A DNA stretch of 64,000 nucleotides from Corynebacterium atrinae (GTDB lineage Bacteria; Actinomycetota; Actinomycetes; Mycobacteriales; Mycobacteriaceae): contig NZ_CP046977.1 of the NCBI RefSeq assembly GCF_030408455.1, positions 1,116,001 through 1,180,000 on the forward strand, read 5' to 3'. A program made the translations under genes and the position numbers. Shown here in pieces: positions 27,347-36,769 of the stretch; within the stretch, counting starts at the first letter, position 1; the number at the start of each line of letters is the position of its first letter. Under the pieces are notes generated by a model. The model was not told the DNA's origin. It searched no databases and saw nothing but the letters and a program-made list of their open reading frames with translations.

Positions 27347-27982
27347 TTAGACGGCGGGGCGGAAACTGCGGACGCCCAATGCAATGAGGGCAACTCCACC
27401 CGCCGCATTGATCACCCGGATCCACCTCCGCGGATCGAAACGGACAGCTAGGGACGTCAATCCAAATGACCATGCGCCGAGCCACACGGTCATGACAACA
27501 ATATGGACACCGGCCAAGGCAAGCATGGAAGACACGGAAACCCCATCGGTGTTGACGAACTGCGGTGCCAGAGTGAGATACACCGAGGCAGCCTTCACAT
27601 TCAAAACATTTGCCACATATGCCTGCCATAGTCGTCGACACTGATGCCCGGCAGAGTCTGCCTGTTCGTTCCGGGAGGTCTTTGGCTGACGGCGATAGCC
27701 CTGCCAAATGAGAAATATCCCGAGCCCCACCAAATAGACCGCCCCGGCCAGACGGACAACGTGGTAAAGCTCGGCGGAGCGCATTACCAACGCAGCGAGT
27801 CCAAAACCTGCGAGAACGGCATGAGTCAGGATTCCGGCTGCCGTCCCGACGATGGTCGCCCAAGCGCCTCGTCGATCGCCAGCCAGACCGCGAGTACTGA
27901 CCAGCGCGAAGCTCGCTCCGGGTGTCAGTACCAAGGGCGTGACGGCCAAGCCGAAGCCGAGAATCGCTGCTATCGGAAGCAT
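27347..27982 (-). CDS. LysE/RhtB-family exporter
   Basis: 211 residues from MLPIAAILGFGLAVTPLVLT. About six hydrophobic segments; the family motif is GLAVTPLVLTPGASFALVST with the conserved PGP-like site replaced by PGA, then AGAVYLVGLGIFLIWQGYR. LysE/RhtB proteins export amino acids such as lysine, homoserine or threonine. It is a lone gene lying between two direct repeats and next to a tRNA fragment, so it may have been brought in or moved. Substrate unknown. Confidence 0.8.
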   Translation of the reverse strand: MLPIAAILGFGLAVTPLVLTPGASFALVSTRGLAGDRRGAWATIVGTAAGILTHAVLAGFGLAALVMRSAELYHVVRLAGAVYLVGLGIFLIWQGYRRQPKTSRNEQADSAGHQCRRLWQAYVANVLNVKAASVYLTLAPQFVNTDGVSVSSMLALAGVHIVVMTVWLGAWSFGLTSLAVRFDPRRWIRVINAAGGVALIALGVRSFRPAV

Positions 27983-28439
27983 AAGGACATTCTCTTCTAC
28001 GATCGGGCGGCACACAAGGGCGGGTTGAGGGACGAAAAGGGTCGGAGATCCATCCTCAAATAGCCACCCAAACAGCGATCAACAGGTCTCACTTGAGGCG
28101 GTGGACTGCCGGACTACCTTCAGACCCATCGGCTGGCTGCCGATGGAAGACGCTCAGGCCATCATCCTTCCGCCGCGAGCCCCTTTCTCGGGCAGCTGCA
28201 CTACTCAATGCAGTGAGCCTTTCGGAGCACTGACTAAAGACGATGCCCCGGTGCCAGGCCGGAGCACCAGCACTTCTTGTCCCTTGAGTCCACGCAGACC
28301 ATAAAACCCGCACTTCCTAACAACTCCAGGGTGAATCCCCCTTCCAAACCTGCCAAGTTGTTAGGAAGTGGGTCAAGTCCGCGGGTTTTGGGTTAGCCAC
28401 CAGACAAGAAAATCAGCCAGGAACATGATCCAAGAGCAT
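27983..28439. other. Intergenic stretch with a long inverted repeat, no convincing gene
   Basis: No gene is supported here. CACTTCCTAACAACT (28311-28325) is exactly inverted at 28356-28370, with a 30-base loop, and AAAACCCGC (28303) is inverted again at 28381-28389. A minus-strand frame from about 28306 (GLRGLKGQEVLVLRPGTGAS, stopping near 28218) could be the tail of a lost gene but matches nothing I know. Confidence 0.5.
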
Positions 28440-28476
28440 TTGTACCCCGTACGGGATTTGAATCCGTGTTACCGGC
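28440..28476 (-). other. Inverted 37-bp copy of the tRNA-Glu 3' end
   Basis: The minus strand reads GCCGGTAACACGGATTCAAA and on to GGGGTACAA, which equals 27088-27124 (anticodon-stem side through the T-arm and acceptor end) with one mismatch. Such fragments are typical of integrative-element attachment sites, but this one is inverted with respect to the intact tRNA. Confidence 0.75.
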
Positions 28477-28490
28477 ATGGTGGCTACACA

Positions 28491-28565
28491 GATTCTCTAG
28501 AATGCATCCGGCTACTTCACGTTTCCGCAGGTCGCGGAGAATCTGAATTCACATTCTAGAGAATT
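28491..28565. repeat. 75-bp inverted-repeat element, copy B
   Basis: ATTCTCTAGAAT (28492) and ATTCTAGAGAAT (to 28564) enclose the same core as copy A with only a handful of differences; the outermost base pair has decayed. It begins 14 bases after the tRNA-Glu fragment and ends just before the 3' end of ltbR. Confidence 0.85.
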
Positions 28566-28632
28566 TTTGTTGATCGCGACTTCCTGATCGCGACGCCAGT
28601 CGCTTCCAGCGACGGAGGAACAGTGCCAAGGT

Positions 28633-29343
28633 CTACAACGCCTTCGAGAGCTGTTGCGCTGAATTGACGAGCTCGGCGCTCCACTTGTGCCCAGGGTGGG
28701 GGCGCAGGCGTTCGGCGGGGCCCGAGATGGACAGTACGGCGACGAGGGTCCCGGCGGAGGAGAAGACGGGAGCGGAGAGGGAGGCGAGGCCGACTTCGCG
28801 TTCGGCGACGGACTCGGACCAGCCTTGGTGGCGGACTTCGTCGAGTTCCTCGGCGGTGAAGGCGGCGTGGGGGAGGAGGGCGTCGCGAAGCTGTGTGCTG
28901 CCGTGGGCGAGGAAGATTTTGGCGGCGGACCCGGAGGTGAGGGGCAGTTGGGAGCCGACGGGGACGGTGTTTTGGAGTCCGGCAGCGGGCTCTTGGGCGG
29001 CGACGCAGGTGCGGGTGTCGCCGTCGAGCTCGTAGAGCTGGACGGATTCGCCGGTGATGTCTTTGAGTGCGGACATGAGGGGGAGGGCGGCGTCGATAAG
29101 CAGGTCTTTGCCGCCGGCGTTAAGGGCGGCGATGGTGGGGCCGGTGGACCAGCGACCGTCCGGGCCGCGGGAGAGGAGGCGGTGGGCTTCGAGGGCGGTG
29201 GCCAGGCGGTGGGTGGTGGCGCGGGGTAGGCCGGTGGTCTCGCACAGTTCGGTGAGCGAGAGGGGTTCGGCGGCGACTGCTTGCAGGATTGCTACGGAGC
29301 GATCGAGTACTTTAATGCCGGAAACTGCGTTATACTGTCCCAT
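28633..29343 (-). CDS. ltbR: IclR-family regulator of leucine and tryptophan biosynthesis
   Basis: 236 residues. N-terminal winged helix (LDRSVAILQAVAAEPLSLTE, then LCETTGLPRATTHRLATAL), then the IclR effector domain (GSQLPLTSGSAAKIFLAH). Divergent from leuC, exactly where C. glutamicum carries LtbR (cg1486), a repressor of leuB, leuCD and trp genes. A TAGTAT box ends 6 bases before the ATG, so the message is probably leaderless. Confidence 0.9.
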   Translation of the reverse strand: MGQYNAVSGIKVLDRSVAILQAVAAEPLSLTELCETTGLPRATTHRLATALEAHRLLSRGPDGRWSTGPTIAALNAGGKDLLIDAALPLMSALKDITGESVQLYELDGDTRTCVAAQEPAAGLQNTVPVGSQLPLTSGSAAKIFLAHGSTQLRDALLPHAAFTAEELDEVRHQGWSESVAEREVGLASLSAPVFSSAGTLVAVLSISGPAERLRPHPGHKWSAELVNSAQQLSKAL

Positions 29344-29345
29344 GC

Positions 29346-29372
29346 GGTGATACTATCATCCCATCGTATGAG
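29346..29372. promoter_or_regulatory. ltbR-leuC divergent promoter with palindrome
   Basis: TGATACTATCA (29348-29358) is a perfect 11-base palindrome and contains the minus-strand -10 box TAGTAT of ltbR (29350-29355). A second partly related stretch, CATCGTATGAGA, follows. Only 60 bases separate the two genes, so a repressor here could shut both. Confidence 0.5.
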
Positions 29373-29403
29373 ATTTCTAGACGGAAAGAGGCGGTGAACA
29401 TCC

Positions 29404-30822
29404 ATGGCCGACAAACTCACGCTCGCTGAGAAGGTGTGGAACGACCATATTGTTGCCAAGGGCGAGAACGGGGACCCCGATCTGCTCTATATCGATCTGC
29501 AGCTCCTGCACGAAGTTACCTCCCCGCAGGCCTTCGATGGGCTGCGCCTCGCTGGGCGTAAGCTCCGCCGCCCTGACCTTCACCTCGCCACCGAGGACCA
29601 CAATGTCCCCACTGAGGGAATTGTCTCCGGCAACCTGCTTGAGATCGCGGAACCGACCTCGCGTGTCCAGGTGGAAACGCTGCGTAAGAACTGCGCTGAG
29701 TTTGGGGTGCGCCTGCACCCGATGGGCGATGTCAAGCAGGGCATCGTCCACACCGTGGGCCCGCAGCTCGGCGCGACCCAGCCGGGCATGACGATCGTCT
29801 GCGGTGACTCGCACACGTCCACCCACGGGGCGTTCGGTTCCATCGCGATGGGCATTGGTACCTCCGAGGTCGAACACGTCATGGCGACGCAGACGCTGCC
29901 CCTCAAGCCGTTCAAGACGATGGCCATCGAGGTCTCCGGTGAGCTGCAGCCGGGGGTGACGGCGAAGGATCTCATCTTGGCGATCATCGCCAAGATTGGT
30001 ACCGGCGGCGGCCAAGGGCACATCATTGAATACCGCGGTGAGGCCATCGAGAAGCTGTCCATGGAAGCCCGGATGACCATCTGCAACATGTCCATCGAGG
30101 CTGGCGCGAGGGCTGGCATGGTGGCCCCGGACCAAAAGACCTTTGACTACGTCCAGGGCCGTGAGTTCGCTCCGAAGGGCGCCGACTGGGACGCCGCCGT
30201 GGAGTATTGGAAGACGCTGCCGACGGATGAGGGCGCGACCTTTGACACGGTCGTCGAGATCGACGGCTCAGCGCTCACCCCCTTCATCACCTGGGGCACC
30301 AACCCCGGCCAGGGCCTGCCGCTGAGTGCGGAGGTCCCGGACCCGGAGACCTTCACCAATGACTCCGACAAGGCCGCCGCCGAGAAGGCCCTCGCCTACA
30401 TGGGTCTGACCCCCGGAACTCCGCTTCGCGACGTCGCCATCGACACCGTCTTCCTCGGATCCTGCACCAATGCGCGGATCGAGGATCTGCGCGAAGCCGC
30501 CGAAGTCGTCCGGGGTCGCTCCATCGCTCCTAATACCCGCATGCTCGTCGTTCCTTCCTCCACCATGGTCAAGGAACAGGCCGAAGAAGAAGGGCTGGAC
30601 AAGATTTTCACCGAGTTCGGCGCTGAGTGGCGCACCGCCGGCTGCTCCATGTGCTTGGGCATGAATCCCGACCAGCTCGCACCCGGTGAGCGCTCCGCTT
30701 CCACCTCGAACCGCAACTTCGAGGGCCGCCAGGGCCCGGGAGGACGAACCCACCTCGTGTCCCCGCCCGTCGCCGCCGCCACCGCAGTGCTGGGCCATCT
30801 GGCCTCACCCGCCGACCTCTAA
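29404..30822 (+). CDS. leuC: 3-isopropylmalate dehydratase large subunit
   Basis: 472 residues. With LeuD it isomerises 2-isopropylmalate to 3-isopropylmalate. The [4Fe-4S] ligands are visible as [14 protein letters not shown] and [14 protein letters not shown]; substrate-site stretches are [20 protein letters not shown] and [20 protein letters not shown]. It starts 60 bases from ltbR with GAAAGAGG upstream, and is followed by leuD after 10 bases. Confidence 0.97.
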   Translation: MADKLTLAEKVWNDHIVAKGENGDPDLLYIDLQLLHEVTSPQAFDGLRLAGRKLRRPDLHLATEDHNVPTEGIVSGNLLEIAEPTSRVQVETLRKNCAEFGVRLHPMGDVKQGIVHTVGPQLGATQPGMTIVCGDSHTSTHGAFGSIAMGIGTSEVEHVMATQTLPLKPFKTMAIEVSGELQPGVTAKDLILAIIAKIGTGGGQGHIIEYRGEAIEKLSMEARMTICNMSIEAGARAGMVAPDQKTFDYVQGREFAPKGADWDAAVEYWKTLPTDEGATFDTVVEIDGSALTPFITWGTNPGQGLPLSAEVPDPETFTNDSDKAAAEKALAYMGLTPGTPLRDVAIDTVFLGSCTNARIEDLREAAEVVRGRSIAPNTRMLVVPSSTMVKEQAEEEGLDKIFTEFGAEWRTAGCSMCLGMNPDQLAPGERSASTSNRNFEGRQGPGGRTHLVSPPVAAATAVLGHLASPADL

Positions 30823-30832
30823 GGAGACAATC

Positions 30833-31423
30833 GTGGAAAAATTCACCACCCACACCGGGGTCGGCGTCCCGCTGACCCGCTCAAACGTCGACACCGACCA
30901 GATCATCCCCGCCGTGTACCTCAAGCGCGTTACCCGCACCGGCTTCGAGGACGGTTTGTTCGCCGGTTGGCGCAAGGACGAGAACTTCGTACTCAATCAG
31001 GAGCCCTACCACAACGGCTCGATCCTGGTCGCCGGTCCCGACTTCGGAACCGGCTCCTCCCGCGAGCATGCCGTGTGGGCGCTCATGGACTACGGCTTCC
31101 GCGTTGTGCTATCCGCGCGCTTCGCCGACATCTTCCGCGGTAACTCCGGCAAGGCTGGCTTCCTCGCCGCGCAGATGGAAGAGGCCGATATCGAGTTGCT
31201 GTGGAAGCAACTCGAGGCCGAGCCTGGCATGGAAATCACCGTCGACCTCGATTCCCGTACGGTGACCGCCGGGGAGAATGCTTACCAATTCTCCGTCGAC
31301 GACTACACCCGCTGGCGCCTCATGGAAGGCCTCGACGACATTGGACTCACGCTCCGCGACGAGCCCGCTATCACCCGTTACGAGAACACTCGACCGGCTT
31401 TCAAACCGGTGATCACGGCCTAG
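30833..31423 (+). CDS. leuD: 3-isopropylmalate dehydratase small subunit
   Basis: 196 residues from a GTG with AAGGAG 7 bases upstream (overlapping the leuC stop). The swivel-domain motif [20 protein letters not shown] and the phosphate/carboxylate-binding [20 protein letters not shown] are typical. Forms the heterodimer with LeuC. Last gene of the leuCD operon; the next gene is convergent and ends 5 bases away. Confidence 0.97.
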   Translation: MEKFTTHTGVGVPLTRSNVDTDQIIPAVYLKRVTRTGFEDGLFAGWRKDENFVLNQEPYHNGSILVAGPDFGTGSSREHAVWALMDYGFRVVLSARFADIFRGNSGKAGFLAAQMEEADIELLWKQLEAEPGMEITVDLDSRTVTAGENAYQFSVDDYTRWRLMEGLDDIGLTLRDEPAITRYENTRPAFKPVITA

Positions 31424-31427
31424 CGGT

Positions 31428-32432
31428 TTACTTCACCGGGAGCGGGCTCGCCAGATAGTCAGCCCCGGTGAGCTGGCCTTCGTTGAAGGACAGCACCCAC
31501 ACGGACGCCTTCTTCGCTTCAATCTCATGGAGTGGGAGGCGTCCGTTCGCACTGAGCCAGGCGATCATATCGGGGATGATGGTGCCCTGGGCGACGACGA
31601 CGGAGGTACCGCCGGCGTCGATAAGCTCTTGAAAGCGCGCCTGCGCGCCGACCATGTTCGACAACCAGGCGTCATCGCCGAGGGCTGGATCGACGACGAC
31701 GTCGAGGTTGAGCTCGTCTGCCAACGGCGCGGCCGTGGCCTGGCAGCGGTCCGGCAGCGCGGAGTAGACCGCATGCGGCTTGTAGGGCAGGAGCATCGGA
31801 ATCAGCATTTCCGCTTGCCGACGCCCCTTCTTATCCAATGGCCGCAAATTGTCATCGCCGTGCCAATTGTGGCGCTGATGCGCGCGGGCATGTCGGACGT
31901 AGAGGATCCGGGAGGTGGCGGGGAGCCGGAAACGCTTTTCTGCCTTCGCCAGAACCTGGGTATCGACCTCGTAGCTGAGCAGCTCGCGGGCCTGTGCAAT
32001 GGGAAGCCAGCGGATCTCATCTACCTCGCCGTTGGGGGTGAATTGACCACCGATGACCTCGCCGGTCCAGTAATAAACCACCTTCGTGCGATCTGCGACG
32101 GGGTAGGTGACCTTGCCCAGCAGCTTGCCCAGGCGGATGTCGTAGCCGGTTTCCTCGAGAATTTCGCGGGCTGCGGTCGTCGGCAGGGACTCGCCGGGAT
32201 CGACCTTGCCCTTGGCCAATGACCAATCGTCGTAGTGGGGGCGGTGAATGACTGCGACCTCAAGGTTGTCCACATCCGAGATATCGCCCCGCCACAACAC
32301 CGCACCCGCCGCGAGCGTCGCCCGTCTAAACTGCCCGGCTGGGTCGGCAGGAATGACCTGGTGCCGACCATTTACCAGCAAGGCGGAACCCTGATCCTTA
32401 TCAGTCTCATGGGGCTGGGACTTTTTCGCCAT
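31428..32432 (-). CDS. MutT1-like Nudix hydrolase with histidine phosphatase domain
   Basis: 334 residues in two parts: an N-terminal Nudix domain (about 35-165) with the full box [22 protein letters not shown], and a C-terminal phosphoglycerate-mutase-like domain (about 175-330) with the catalytic [15 protein letters not shown] and [15 protein letters not shown]. This layout is that of mycobacterial MutT1, which hydrolyses 8-oxo-dGTP and diadenosine polyphosphates. The RHG motif reads RHA. AAGGAG precedes the ATG. It is divergent from gpsA. Confidence 0.87.
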   Translation of the reverse strand: MAKKSQPHETDKDQGSALLVNGRHQVIPADPAGQFRRATLAAGAVLWRGDISDVDNLEVAVIHRPHYDDWSLAKGKVDPGESLPTTAAREILEETGYDIRLGKLLGKVTYPVADRTKVVYYWTGEVIGGQFTPNGEVDEIRWLPIAQARELLSYEVDTQVLAKAEKRFRLPATSRILYVRHARAHQRHNWHGDDNLRPLDKKGRRQAEMLIPMLLPYKPHAVYSALPDRCQATAAPLADELNLDVVVDPALGDDAWLSNMVGAQARFQELIDAGGTSVVVAQGTIIPDMIAWLSANGRLPLHEIEAKKASVWVLSFNEGQLTGADYLASPLPVK

Positions 32433-32601
32433 GACGCTCCTTCAAGATGGTGTGCTGCGTTCCCCTCATCTTTACCCATCGCAGGCCCGAGCGCACGGTA
32501 GACACCGCCGAAACAGACGCCCAATCGTGACCGGCAGCTTGGCCCAGGGGAATCGTCATCCTTTAAGCTGTTTGTACCAACTAACGAAAAGGGAGATCCT
32601 C

Positions 32602-33600
32602 GTGGTCAACGTTGCAGTCATGGGAGCCGGATCGTGGGGTACCACCCTCGCCAAGGTCTTCGCTGATGCCGGGAACACCGTCAGGCTCTGGGCCCGCCGC
32701 CCTGAGCTGGCCGAACAGATCCAGACCACCCACACCAACCCCGACTACCTCGGCGACATCACCTTGCCCGCCGCGATCACCGCCACCTCCGACGCCGCAG
32801 TCGCGCTGGAGAATGCCACCATCGTCGTCTTCGCCGTTCCCAGCCAGACGATGCGCAACAATCTCACCGATTGGGCGCCGCTCATTCCTGCGGACGCCAC
32901 GCTGGTGAGCATCTCCAAGGGTGTGGAAACTGGCACCTACCTGCGCATGAGTGAGGTCATCTGCCAGATCACCGGCGCGGACCCCTCGCGGGTGGCGGTG
33001 CTGTCTGGGCCGAACCTCGCGCGTGAAATCGCGGAAGAGCAGCCCGCCGCCACCGTCATCGCGTGCGTGGATGAAAACCGTGCAAAGCTGGTCCAGGCGG
33101 CCGTGGCTACCCCTTACCTGCGCCCTTACACCAACACTGATGTGGTGGGGGTCGAACTCGGCGGTGCCTGTAAGAACGTCATCGCCTTGGCCTGTGGCAT
33201 GGCGGCCGGCCGTGGCCTGGGAGAAAACACCCTGGCCTCCTTGATCACTCGCGGCCTGGCCGAGGTCACCCGACTTGGCGTTGCAATGGGGGCTGATCCC
33301 AGTACCTTTGCCGGTCTCGCGGGCATGGGCGACCTCGTTGCCACGTGTACCTCGCCGCTGTCGCGTAACCGCACCTTTGGCGTCCGGCTCGGCGAAGGCG
33401 GAACCCTCGAAGAGGCGACGGAAGCTACCCACGGCCAGGTCGCCGAGGGAGTGATCTCCTCCAATTCGATCTTCCAACTAGCGGAGGCCAACCGGGTGGA
33501 GATGCCGATCACGCAGGCGGTATTTTCCGTGTGCCACCAAGGGTTGGAAGTTTCCGACATGGTTACCGCGCTCATGGGTCGATCGAAGAAGGCGGAATAG
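32602..33600 (+). CDS. gpsA: Glycerol-3-phosphate dehydrogenase [NAD(P)+]
   Basis: 332 residues from the GTG at 32602 with GGGAGA 5 bases upstream. It reduces dihydroxyacetone phosphate to sn-glycerol 3-phosphate for phospholipids. NAD-binding [20 protein letters not shown]; substrate and catalytic residues in [18 protein letters not shown] and [20 protein letters not shown] (Lys). C-terminal helical domain present. A striking palindrome follows its stop codon. Confidence 0.95.
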   Translation: MVNVAVMGAGSWGTTLAKVFADAGNTVRLWARRPELAEQIQTTHTNPDYLGDITLPAAITATSDAAVALENATIVVFAVPSQTMRNNLTDWAPLIPADATLVSISKGVETGTYLRMSEVICQITGADPSRVAVLSGPNLAREIAEEQPAATVIACVDENRAKLVQAAVATPYLRPYTNTDVVGVELGGACKNVIALACGMAAGRGLGENTLASLITRGLAEVTRLGVAMGADPSTFAGLAGMGDLVATCTSPLSRNRTFGVRLGEGGTLEEATEATHGQVAEGVISSNSIFQLAEANRVEMPITQAVFSVCHQGLEVSDMVTALMGRSKKAE

Positions 33601-33613
33601 GGGGCAGCTGTAA

Positions 33614-33689
33614 AGTGCGATATGACTAGACCCATTAATCGAGAAGCCTGGAGTGGCCACTCGATTAATGGGTCTAGTCATATCGCACT
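33614..33689. repeat. Perfect inverted repeat with 30-bp arms
   Basis: The left arm runs 33614-33643 (AGTGCGATATGACTAGACCC and on), the right arm 33660-33689 is its exact reverse complement, and the 16-base loop is AAGCCTGGAGTGGCCA. It lies 13 bases after the gpsA stop. There is no T-run, and the arms are too AT-mixed and too perfect for an ordinary terminator. Confidence 0.9.
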
Positions 33690-33743
33690 CTGGCAGCCTC
33701 CCTCAAACACCGTGCCACTTCCTGTGAACGGTCGCTAGCCGGG

Positions 33744-33749
33744 TAGGCT
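33744..33749 (+). promoter_or_regulatory. -10 box, leaderless start of ddl
   Basis: TAGGCT, 7 bases before the ATG at 33757; no ribosome site. Confidence 0.45.
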
Positions 33750-33756
33750 AACCGCC

Positions 33757-34833
33757 ATGGAAAAGCCACAACGAATTCGCGTCGGGGTCGTCTATGGCGG
33801 CCGCAGTCCAGAGCATTCCGTTTCCTGCGTGTCGGCAGGGGCGATCATGACACACCTGGACCCCGAGGCGTTTGACGTCGTGGCAATCGGTATTACCCCA
33901 GAGGGCAAGTGGACGGCGGGGGAGTCCGATCCCAGCGCCCTGGTCATCCGGGATGGCAAGCTCCCCACCGTGGGCGATCAGGGGCCTGAGCTGGCGCTCT
34001 CCCTCAACCCAGTCACACGTGGGCAGATCCGCAACGCCGAGACCGGCGAGCTTCATGCCACCGTGGATGTCATCTTCCCCGTGCTCCACGGCCCCTTCGG
34101 TGAGGACGGCACCATTCAGGGGCTGCTCGAGATGTCGGGCATTCCTTACGTGGGTACCGGCGTGCTCTCCTCCGCGTGCGGCATGGACAAGGAGTACATG
34201 AAGAAACTCATGGCGGCGGTCGGATTGCCGATCACCCCTGAGGTCATTTTGCGGGATCGCACGGAGCTCACTGCCGAGGAGAAGGCATTGCTCGGGTTGC
34301 CGGTGTTCGTGAAACCTGCCCGCGGTGGTTCATCGATTGGTGTGTCCAAGGTGAAGGACTGGGCTGATCTTCCGGCAGCTGTTGCCCTGGCTCTGGAGTC
34401 CGATAACAAGGTCATCGTTGAGGCCGAGATTATCGGCGCTGAGGTAGAGGTCGGTGTGCTGGAGCGCCCGGATGGCAGCGTCGTCGCCTCAGTCCCGGCC
34501 ATGCTCAACGGCACCGGGGACTCGGACGAGGGCTTCTACGGTTTTGACACCAAGTATCTTGATGACGTGGTTACGGCTACGATCCCGGCCCCCTTCGACG
34601 AGGGCATGACCTCAGCGCTGCAAAACATGGCCATCGATACGTTCCAGGCCCTCAACTGCGAGGGCCTGGCCCGGGTGGACTTTTTTGTCACCGACCAAGG
34701 TCCGGTGATCAACGAGATCAACACCATGCCCGGCTTCACACCCATCTCGATGTACCCGCAGGTCTTCGCGGCTAGCGGCGTCGCTTATGAGGACTTGTTG
34801 CGCACCCTCGTCGAGCAGGCGCTAGCCCGCTAA
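33757..34833 (+). CDS. ddl: D-alanine--D-alanine ligase
   Basis: 358 residues, ATP-grasp fold. Joins two D-Ala for peptidoglycan. N-terminal VGVVYGGRSPEHSVSCVSAG, the central VFVKPARGGSSIGVSKVKDW, and metal-binding ARVDFFVTDQGPVINEINTM with the Asp, Glu and Asn ligands. Ends 4 bases into the convergent DUF3515 gene. gpsA-ddl order is conserved in corynebacteria. Confidence 0.96.
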   Translation: MEKPQRIRVGVVYGGRSPEHSVSCVSAGAIMTHLDPEAFDVVAIGITPEGKWTAGESDPSALVIRDGKLPTVGDQGPELALSLNPVTRGQIRNAETGELHATVDVIFPVLHGPFGEDGTIQGLLEMSGIPYVGTGVLSSACGMDKEYMKKLMAAVGLPITPEVILRDRTELTAEEKALLGLPVFVKPARGGSSIGVSKVKDWADLPAAVALALESDNKVIVEAEIIGAEVEVGVLERPDGSVVASVPAMLNGTGDSDEGFYGFDTKYLDDVVTATIPAPFDEGMTSALQNMAIDTFQALNCEGLARVDFFVTDQGPVINEINTMPGFTPISMYPQVFAASGVAYEDLLRTLVEQALAR

Positions 34834-35771
34834 GGCTGTTCCGAGGTGTGCTCCGCGATGAGCTTGCCCAAGGTCACTACTGCCGCGTTGCCCATTTCTT
34901 GTGGGGCACTCACGGCAATGTCAGTGGAACGCCCAAGCGCAAACCACGTGGAGGATGTCGTGCCGTTGGCCAGCGTCGTGTCTTCGAACCACGGTATGTC
35001 GTCGACCTGCGTCAAGCGGGCACCGGCCTCGTAGTTGGCGGGCGGGGCGACGCCACAGCGGAGGACCACCGGTTCCCGGCCGAGGGCGGCCCAGGCCGCA
35101 GTGTTTGCTTCCGGGACGTCGATACGCGAATAGTCATCGGGTAGCGAGTCGGGCAGCGCGGCCATCAAAGACCCGCATTCGCCGCCGTCGCCGGTGGCAA
35201 GTTGGGACAGCGGTGCCGGATTGGGCTGCGAAGCAACGACGGGAAGCGTGGAGGTAGCGCCTGCCAATTCGGCGACGGGATTATCGGCGGAGCCCAGTGA
35301 GACCTCATCAGCGGTGACGGCGACGACGGGGGAGCGGTTGATGGTGTACCAGGTGGACAGCGTCGACCCGGGGGTGACGTCGGACACCTGCAGCCACGAC
35401 ACCCCGTCGATGTCCTGGACCTGCGAGTATTCGTTGTATTGCATGGGCAGGTCGATGCCGCAGCGGAAGGTGATTCGCTCGGTGGAGCTGGAGGCCCACG
35501 CGGCGACCCCGGCGGGCGCGGGCTCGGCGATCTCGGCGCGGTCGTGACTCAGTACCTTCTCGGGCAATGCGTCCAGCACCGCATTGCATTCGGCGGAGTC
35601 GGCGAGCGGCGCGGGCAGCTCCGTCATGCCAACGGGTTGGTCGGCGGCGCGACTGAACACGAGCTTCGCTCCCACCAACACCCCCACTACCAGCGCCACG
35701 GCCAAGACCAGGGAGAGATAGATGGCGGTTTTGCCAGTGCGGCTAAATTGGGAGGAGGCAATGGTGCTCAT
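34830..35771 (-). CDS. DUF3515 membrane-anchored protein, internally duplicated
   Basis: 313 residues from MSTIASSQFSRTGKTAIYLS. One N-terminal transmembrane segment (AIYLSLVLAVALVVGVLVGA), then two copies of an extracytoplasmic DUF3515-like unit. The first has CNAVLDALPE, FRCGIDLPMQYNEYSQVQDI and STWYTINRS; the second CGSLMAALPD, LRCGVAPPANYEAGARLTQV and STWFALGRS. Each unit keeps two Cys, which may be disulfide-bonded. The usual DUF3515 protein has one unit. The start is leaderless (TAGACT 8 bases upstream). It is divergent from thiL. Function unknown. Confidence 0.82.
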   Translation of the reverse strand: MSTIASSQFSRTGKTAIYLSLVLAVALVVGVLVGAKLVFSRAADQPVGMTELPAPLADSAECNAVLDALPEKVLSHDRAEIAEPAPAGVAAWASSSTERITFRCGIDLPMQYNEYSQVQDIDGVSWLQVSDVTPGSTLSTWYTINRSPVVAVTADEVSLGSADNPVAELAGATSTLPVVASQPNPAPLSQLATGDGGECGSLMAALPDSLPDDYSRIDVPEANTAAWAALGREPVVLRCGVAPPANYEAGARLTQVDDIPWFEDTTLANGTTSSTWFALGRSTDIAVSAPQEMGNAAVVTLGKLIAEHTSEQP

Positions 35772-35779
35772 GGACCGCA

Positions 35780-35785
35780 AGTCTA
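35780..35785 (-). promoter_or_regulatory. -10 box, leaderless start of the DUF3515 gene
   Basis: TAGACT on the minus strand, 8 bases before the ATG at 35771. Confidence 0.45.
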
Positions 35786-35799
35786 TCGAAAGGACTGGT

Positions 35800-36768
35800 G
35801 TGACCCACTTCCCAGCCCACTTTTCCGGCCCGACCCTCGGCGAGGTCGGTGAGCATCGCGCGATCGAGGCGATCATCCAGGCCGCGCCGTCAGCGAGGAA
35901 TGGTGATGATGCCGCTGTGCTGTCCCACGCCTCCCCAAACTCCCAGGGGGTGGCCACGACCGACATGTTGATCGAGGGGCGTCACTTTTCTGTCGATTGG
36001 TCAACACCCGAGGAGATCGGTCAGAAGGCGATCGTGCAGAACTTTGCCGACATTGAGGCGATGGGGGCACGTCCCATTGCCGCGCTCCTCGCGATCGCCG
36101 CCCCGCCGGAGACCCCGTTGAGCTATCTCACGGGCATCGCTGCTGGCATCGCGGATCGGGTGGGGTCTTACTCGGCCGAGCTCGTGGGCGGGGATCTGAC
36201 CTCCGCGAAGGAGCTCGTCCTCTCCGTCACGGCCATCGGCTCGCTGGGCGGCTCCCGTCCGCCGCTGCGGCTCGACCGCGCGCGCTTCGGTCAGCGGGTC
36301 GTCGCACACGGCCGAATCGGCTGGTCGGCGGCCGGTCTTGCCCTCCTCAAAGCCTTCGGTCGTTCCGATATCCCTTCCATCTTCTCACCGCTTATCGACG
36401 CCCACTGTGCCCCACGCCTCAACCCCGGTCGCGGGGTCATCGCCCGCGCCACGGGCGCGACGGCGATGACCGATAACTCCGACGGTCTCGTCGTTGACCT
36501 GTCCACGGTGGCCAGGCGCTCCGGGGTGGGGATCGATCTCCACTCCGCCGACATTAGCCCCGATGACCTGCTGTTCCAGGCAGCCGAGCTCCTCAACGCT
36601 GACCCGTGGGAATGGGTCCTCTCCGGGGGAGAAGACCACACTCTCCTGGCCACGACCGCCGGGGATCCGCCCTCGGGTTTTCGGGTCATCGGCCGGGTGG
36701 CCAAGGGTGAGGGAGTTACTGTTGATGGCGCCGTGCCCGCCTACACCGACGGGTGGGTGAGCTTCTAA
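35800..36768 (+). CDS. thiL: Thiamine-monophosphate kinase
   Basis: 322 residues from a GTG with GAAAGGA 5 bases upstream; earlier ATGs in frame would overlap the divergent promoter. It phosphorylates thiamine phosphate to thiamine diphosphate. Motifs: [83 protein letters not shown] and [20 protein letters not shown]. Followed by ung after a single base. Confidence 0.92.
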   Translation: MTHFPAHFSGPTLGEVGEHRAIEAIIQAAPSARNGDDAAVLSHASPNSQGVATTDMLIEGRHFSVDWSTPEEIGQKAIVQNFADIEAMGARPIAALLAIAAPPETPLSYLTGIAAGIADRVGSYSAELVGGDLTSAKELVLSVTAIGSLGGSRPPLRLDRARFGQRVVAHGRIGWSAAGLALLKAFGRSDIPSIFSPLIDAHCAPRLNPGRGVIARATGATAMTDNSDGLVVDLSTVARRSGVGIDLHSADISPDDLLFQAAELLNADPWEWVLSGGEDHTLLATTAGDPPSGFRVIGRVAKGEGVTVDGAVPAYTDGWVSF

Positions 36769-36769
36769 C

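Noticed and set aside
28089..28313. A 74-codon minus-strand frame upstream of LysE
   Set aside because: No recognisable motif, no ribosome site, and part of it lies in the inverted repeat; described only as intergenic.
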